Source: CBDDHT01 sp965228615 (GTDB lineage Bacteria; Pseudomonadota; Alphaproteobacteria; Rhizobiales; Methyloligellaceae). From it: a DNA stretch of 64,000 nucleotides. Under the pieces are notes generated by a model. It did not search any database, was not told where the DNA came from, and worked only from the letters and a program-made list of their open reading frames with translations. A program made the position numbers and the translations under genes. Shown here in pieces: positions 60,901 to 64,000 of the stretch (position 1 is the stretch's first letter; the number at the start of each line of letters is the position of its first letter). Where the stretch lies: positions 3,162,001-3,226,000 of the forward strand of contig CBDDHT010000004.1 in NCBI GenBank assembly GCA_965228615.1, given 5' to 3'.

Positions 60901-62740
60901 TCACCGCCCCATCGCCGTTCAGGCCTTCCGGCGTGATTCGAAATGAGCGCTCGTCGATAACGTTGAAACCGAGATTTTCGAGAATGGGAACGCGCCGGGT
61001 CAGGGAAATCGGTCCCTCGAGATTATAGAGCGCCAAACGAATGCGGTTCGGTATTGTCAGATCGTCATCATAGAAATCGATCGTGATCGGCGTGTCCTTG
61101 CCGAGGCGCTCCATACGCTCGATATCCACAAGCGCACGACTCGGCGGAAAGGCTTCCTGGAATCCTACCGGGAAGGCTTCGGCATATTTCCGAAGCAACG
61201 GTCGCTCATCGGCAGCATCGTGTGCCTCATGGATCGCGTCCGTGAGACCATCCTTCCAAGTGCGGACAATTTTCTCGATTTCGGTTTCAAGAAATATTTC
61301 ATCACGGATCGGGGTCTCTCCGTCAAATCGTCCGATAATAACATGAATGCGGACAAGTGGACCTTCGGGAAAGAACGGATAATATGCCGAAACGCGTCCA
61401 TGATAGGTTTCGGCCAGGAAGTTACAGATTCGGGCGCGAATTTCCGTCGAATATCGATCGCGTGGCACATACACGATGATCGAGACGAACCGATCGAATT
61501 CGTCGATACGGGAGAATGCTCTTGCACGCGGATGCAGCTCAAGTTTCTGGATACCCATTGCGACGTCGTAGAGGTTGCGCGCATCGATCTGAAACAGTTC
61601 GTCACGCGGAAACGTCTCAAGAACGTTCAACAGGGCTTTCCCGCTATGGCCGTCTTCCGGATAGCCGGACCGACGCATGACGAGATCGGTCTTGTGCCGG
61701 AGGAACGGAATCTTGCGCACCGAACTCGTATAGGCTGCAGAGGTGAACAGGCCAACGACACGCAGCTCGCCCGCAATCTCGCCATCCTCGGTGAAAGTCT
61801 TGATGCCGATATAGTCCATGTAGGCACGCCGATGAACGCGGGAGCGGACATTGGCTTTGGCGACAATCAGCGGGGCTGGGGCCAGAAAGAACTTTCGGAT
61901 CTCCGGGGTCATATGGACCATAGAGGTGCCGCGTCTCAGAACGCGGACATTTTCATCTCGCAGAATACCCAAGCCGGAATCATCGACAGGCACCAATTCA
62001 CCTTGCTCAGCCCCGCCTTCAAAGCTGAGCTGGCGGAGCCCGAGAAACGTAAAATTGTTGGCCAGGAGCCACTTCAAAAACTGAATTGATTCCGCCAGAT
62101 CGGCGACCGGCACCGGCGGTGGCGCGTTGGTGTAGACAGAGACAGCATGGTTGATGCGCTCGACCATAGACCGCCAATCGCGCACGACAGTACCCACATC
62201 ATCGAGGATCTCCGAAAGCGTCTCCTCCAATTCCTGGCGCTCGGCTTCTTCTTCGAGGCGCGCAATATGGACGTGGATGTAGCTTTCCTTGCGCGTCGCG
62301 TGATCGTCTTCGTGCGCCTCGGCAAGCCCTTCGATCCGACCGGACTCGCTGCGCTTAACGTGCAAGATGGGATGGCTGACCATGTGCACGACATGACCGC
62401 GTTCAAGAATCTCGCCCATAAGGGAGTCGACGAGAAACGGCATATCGTTGTTGAGGATTTCGATGACAGTGAAGGGCCCCGGTTCAGCACCGATATCATC
62501 GTAGTTGATGACACGCAGCCGGCACTCCCCATGGGACCGTTCGACAATGAACTCCCAGCCACGCATAACAAGCGCTGCCAGCCCCTCAGGCGCGATGCCT
62601 TCCAGATCCGCCTCGTCGGCAGTGGCCAAAAAGATCTGCGCGAACCGAACCGCCAGTTCTTCCGGATGGCCTGAATTTCGAATGATTTGTTCGACGCGCG
62701 TCGCTAGCGCGCCCTCCCCAGATTCCGCTGCTAACGCCAT
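57902..62740 (-). CDS. gdhB: NAD-specific glutamate dehydrogenase, large type
   Basis: The 1612-residue enzyme belongs to the L-GDH (180-kDa) class that catalyses glutamate to 2-oxoglutarate with NAD. The N-terminal 700 residues hold ACT-like regulatory domains (PFLVDSLMGEILERGHVVHM). The catalytic domain, about 750-1250, shows GGLRWSDRAQDFRTEVLGLA, KNVVIIPSGSKGGFVPKKLP with the substrate lysine, GVGDMSGDVFGNGMLLS and FKVVGEGANLGMTQAAR. A helical C-terminal domain ends in DLTLSRLTVAVTHLRDL. Length and motifs match the family. Its control by amino acids is known in relatives. The start at 62740 has no near competitor. Confidence 0.96.
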   Translation of the reverse strand: MALAAESGEGALATRVEQIIRNSGHPEELAVRFAQIFLATADEADLEGIAPEGLAALVMRGWEFIVERSHGECRLRVINYDDIGAEPGPFTVIEILNNDMPFLVDSLMGEILERGHVVHMVSHPILHVKRSESGRIEGLAEAHEDDHATRKESYIHVHIARLEEEAERQELEETLSEILDDVGTVVRDWRSMVERINHAVSVYTNAPPPVPVADLAESIQFLKWLLANNFTFLGLRQLSFEGGAEQGELVPVDDSGLGILRDENVRVLRRGTSMVHMTPEIRKFFLAPAPLIVAKANVRSRVHRRAYMDYIGIKTFTEDGEIAGELRVVGLFTSAAYTSSVRKIPFLRHKTDLVMRRSGYPEDGHSGKALLNVLETFPRDELFQIDARNLYDVAMGIQKLELHPRARAFSRIDEFDRFVSIIVYVPRDRYSTEIRARICNFLAETYHGRVSAYYPFFPEGPLVRIHVIIGRFDGETPIRDEIFLETEIEKIVRTWKDGLTDAIHEAHDAADERPLLRKYAEAFPVGFQEAFPPSRALVDIERMERLGKDTPITIDFYDDDLTIPNRIRLALYNLEGPISLTRRVPILENLGFNVIDERSFRITPEGLNGDGAVSFNDVVLETIDGEPIDLDVYGTPLENCFLAVWRGDADNDHYNRLVFKAGLDWREAAAIRAYGSYLRQIRVPFGQAYMSDTLVRHTDVTKSLMELFRLRLDPNQPAGSLPADEAEKQIVDRIESALEEIPSLDEDRILRHFLNLVRSTLRTNFYQIGDDGTLPPTIAFKFDSKLVEGAPSPRPYREISVYSPRVEGIHLRGGPIARGGLRWSDRAQDFRTEVLGLAKAQQVKNVVIIPSGSKGGFVPKKLPVGGSREDVQAEAVEAYKLFVSSLLSITDNLSGPDVINPEKVVRHDDNDPYLVVAADKGTATLSDTANAISTSRNFWLGDAFASGGSAGYDHKKMGITARGGWECVKRHFREMDRDIQAEPFTVIGVGDMSGDVFGNGMLLSKATKLLAAFDHRDIFIDPDPDPGPTWEERKRLFDIARCTWQDYNKDLISEGGGIFPRSAKSIKLTDAIRQMTGIEEQSVTPNQLIRALLQAEADLLWFGGIGTYVRAKGETDEDAGDRANDALRVTARELNFKVVGEGANLGMTQAARIEFAAAGGRVNTDAIDNSAGVNSSDLEVNIKIALGQAMEAGKLTLEERNVFLAEMTEQVAESCLLNNYLQSLAISLIERRGLSDLGFQTRLMRDLERRDLLDRPVEGLPSDGEIAERQAQGEPLSRPELAVLLAYGKIDLYNALIESQVPDDPYFEQSLETYFPEKLREHYPDEIKTHRLRREIIATDLANAIINRGGSTMYVRLKDETGHAAEDIALAFTAATAVYDLGSLYEAIDKLDNRISGQLQLDLYLKIQDLLRLKTAWFLRHTNLDDGLSEGIKLYRDGMVTITEGFDDCLPVSQIEALAETASALESKGIDKELAMSLARLDVLVDAPDISYVAEMTGRPVLEMAAVYSAAGDFFRLSSLRHAGEGLAVNDYFDRLAINSMSGALSAALRGITQDVVRSADSKQALFDEWYSANKSAVDRARSAIDEILDGGDLTLSRLTVAVTHLRDLVPA

Positions 62741-62853
62741 GGGCCCGCCCTATACGTCTTGTTTGACTCAATCAGTTGTCGTGCGACATTGGCGCGCGCG
62801 CCGGTCCTTTACAAGAGAAAAACCAGCGCCACGTCGCGTTTTATAGTCTGCAC

Positions 62854-63474
62854 TCACAAGATAATCAGATGATTTGGAAGTTCATTTTCATCGACCGTGC
62901 CAGGCGGAAAGTGTTGCTCGAGCAGCCGGCCGCATTCGGCGACTGCCCAAACGAGGCCATCGGCAGCATCGCCCTTGCGGATTTGAGCGTTTAGCCCATC
63001 GACAACCGCTTCCCAGGTCCCTTCCGGCACCTTCTGATGAATCCCTTCATCGGCAATGACCTCCGAAAAATGTTCGGCAACGGATACGAAAATCAGTACG
63101 CCTGTTCGCGCTTCTGTCGTGTGAAGGTTCTGGGCGAGGAACTGATCGACGGCATTGCGGTGGGCCCGGGCGTGTTTCACGAAGCGCGGCACCAAAGCAA
63201 AACGGAGCGGCCACCACTGGACCGCACCCGCCATGAGCGCAAAGGCGAGGATCTGCAGCGCATAGATCTGCTGGACCGGCAACTTTGTCAGGTAAATAAG
63301 GGGAAGCGGCAGAACAAGCGCCAGCAAGGCGGCCCAAAGGAGCGGGATGAAATGGTAGTCATCGCTGGTCTCCGTCACGACAGCCACGATTTCGCCGGAC
63401 GTGTTCTGTTCGGCAGCCTGAATTGCGGCGCCGACACGTGCCTGGTCTGTCTCGGAAATGAAAGTCCGTGCCAT
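62854..63474 (-). CDS. TPM-domain membrane protein (DUF477)
   Basis: This 206-residue protein has a TPM_phosphatase-type fold split by two hydrophobic helices. It starts TQ-like with DQARVGAAIQAAEQNTSGEI, then VAVVTETSDDYHFIPLLWAA, and helices near 45-90 (LLALVLPLPLIYLTKLPVQ). The second half, HTTEARTGVLIFVSVAEHFS and EVIADEGIHQKVPEGTWEAV, is typical of the family. Its ATG at 63474 lies 3 nt after the stop of the neighbouring TPM gene, so the two share a transcript, commonly with lemA upstream. The function is unknown. A role in envelope or membrane protein quality has been proposed for relatives. Confidence 0.85.
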   Translation of the reverse strand: MARTFISETDQARVGAAIQAAEQNTSGEIVAVVTETSDDYHFIPLLWAALLALVLPLPLIYLTKLPVQQIYALQILAFALMAGAVQWWPLRFALVPRFVKHARAHRNAVDQFLAQNLHTTEARTGVLIFVSVAEHFSEVIADEGIHQKVPEGTWEAVVDGLNAQIRKGDAADGLVWAVAECGRLLEQHFPPGTVDENELPNHLIIL

Positions 63475-63477
63475 CGC

Positions 63478-64000
63478 TCACCAGCCTCCCGAGGCGCCGC
63501 CGCCGCCAAAGCCGCCTCCACCGCCTGAGAATCCGCCGCCGCTCCATCCGCCCGAAGAGCGTCCAGGCGATCCCGTACCCAGGACCCAGCCACCTTTCTT
63601 GCCTTTGCCAGCCTCTCTGGCGCTCGCAAAGACGGCAACCATCACAATCAAAACGATCACCAGCCAGACGAAAAAGATAAAAATCGTAATGGGATCATTC
63701 TTCTCGTCCGGCCGGACCTGATTGCGCTCCCGGACACCTTCGGCATCGCCGGTCAGGACCGAGATTATGTCGCGGACGCCGGCCTTGATGCCCCCGGGGT
63801 AGTCGTTCGCCTTGAATCGCGGCAGAATCCCTTGATGAATAATGATCCCGGAAAGCGAATCCGTTAGGACCGGCTCTAGGCCGCGCCCGACTTCGATACG
63901 CACTTTGCGTTCTGCAGGCGCGACGATCAGAAGGACACCGTTGTCCTTTCCTTTCTGGCCAATGCCCCAATGGCGGCCGAGACGATAGCCGAAGTCTTCG
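63478..64000 (-). CDS. TPM-domain protein (YgcG-like), 5' end outside window
   Basis: The reading frame enters at the right edge (base 63999) and ends at TGA (63480-63478). The visible part contains the TPM core pieces GVLLIVAPAERKVRIEVGRG, LEPVLTDSLSGIIIHQGILP and KANDYPGGIKAGVRDI, then a membrane helix (ITIFIFFVWLVIVLIVMVAV) and a Gly/Ser-rich tail with GGWSGGGFSGGGGGFGGGG. These are the marks of the larger, signal-peptide-bearing partner of the smaller TPM protein next door. The glycine-rich tail is characteristic of the family. The N-terminal signal peptide must lie beyond the window. Confidence 0.87.
   Translation of the reverse strand, partial: EDFGYRLGRHWGIGQKGKDNGVLLIVAPAERKVRIEVGRGLEPVLTDSLSGIIIHQGILPRFKANDYPGGIKAGVRDIISVLTGDAEGVRERNQVRPDEKNDPITIFIFFVWLVIVLIVMVAVFASAREAGKGKKGGWVLGTGSPGRSSGGWSGGGFSGGGGGFGGGGASGGW

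Noticed and set aside
61220..62089. 289-codon plus-strand frame
   Set aside because: It is a shadow of the large glutamate dehydrogenase gene on the minus strand.

Overview
The window comes from an alphaproteobacterial chromosome, most likely of a Hyphomicrobiales (Rhizobiales)-like lineage. The evidence is the chromosomal order rpmH-rnpA-yidC-engB-argB-HAD phosphatase-dapD-dapE, an NAD-specific glutamate dehydrogenase of the 1600-residue class, TRAP transporters, and moderately GC-rich coding sequence from about 9.7 kb onward. No genus can be named from this sequence alone.

Region 1 (1 to about 9.7 kb) is the right end of an AT-richer integrated element. It carries, left to right, a ribbon-helix-helix protein cut by the window edge, small plasmid/phage-type proteins, an unusual minus-strand operon (membrane protein plus an orphan 'Recombinase' domain protein), a MarR-like regulator, a protein with a near-perfect 153-bp in-frame tandem repeat, a plasmid-type RepA initiator, a candidate origin with DnaA-like boxes and a 44-bp palindrome, an AlpA-like excisionase and a tyrosine integrase. 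It ends in the anticodon loop of a tRNA-Arg(ACG), of which only the 5' half is in the window. It reads as a plasmid that can integrate.

Region 2 (9.8 to 31.9 kb) is mostly core chromosome: an enoyl-thioester reductase-like protein, an orphan histidine kinase, a DUF547/TVP38/flavin disulfide-reductase operon, the rpmH-rnpA-yidC-engB-argB-dapD-dapE block, a large MscS channel, purH, an RTX protein, a ClpP-fold periplasmic protein and an isocitrate-lyase-superfamily enzyme.

Region 3 (31.9 to 47.5 kb) is the most interesting part. It is a phosphate and polyphosphate neighbourhood: PPK1 with a roughly 310-residue Ala/Lys-rich N-terminal extension, a P-loop protein coupled to an FHA-PPP phosphatase fusion, a Pit transporter with its DUF47 partner, two lysine-rich basic proteins, two CorC/HlyC-type metal transport proteins, PPK2, a Na/Pi cotransporter and a Crp/Fnr-type regulator. 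FNR-like boxes lie at the class II distance from -10-like hexamers before ppk1, before the Na/Pi cotransporter, before the regulator itself and, outside the cluster, before a universal stress protein gene. This suggests one polyphosphate/phosphate programme controlled by a redox- or nitric-oxide-type regulator.

Region 4 (47.6 to 53.5 kb) is a catabolic operon: a LacI regulator faces a small membrane protein, TRAP transporter DctPQM and a HisD-family dehydrogenase resembling sulfopropanediol 3-dehydrogenase. Three near-identical 16-bp operators at exact 22-bp spacing lie between the divergent genes.

Region 5 (53.6 to 64 kb) holds an orphan DppC-type permease, a 3' remnant of cydB, a universal stress protein, a sirtuin that has lost its zinc cysteines, an MFS transporter, the large glutamate dehydrogenase and two TPM-domain proteins, the last running off the window.
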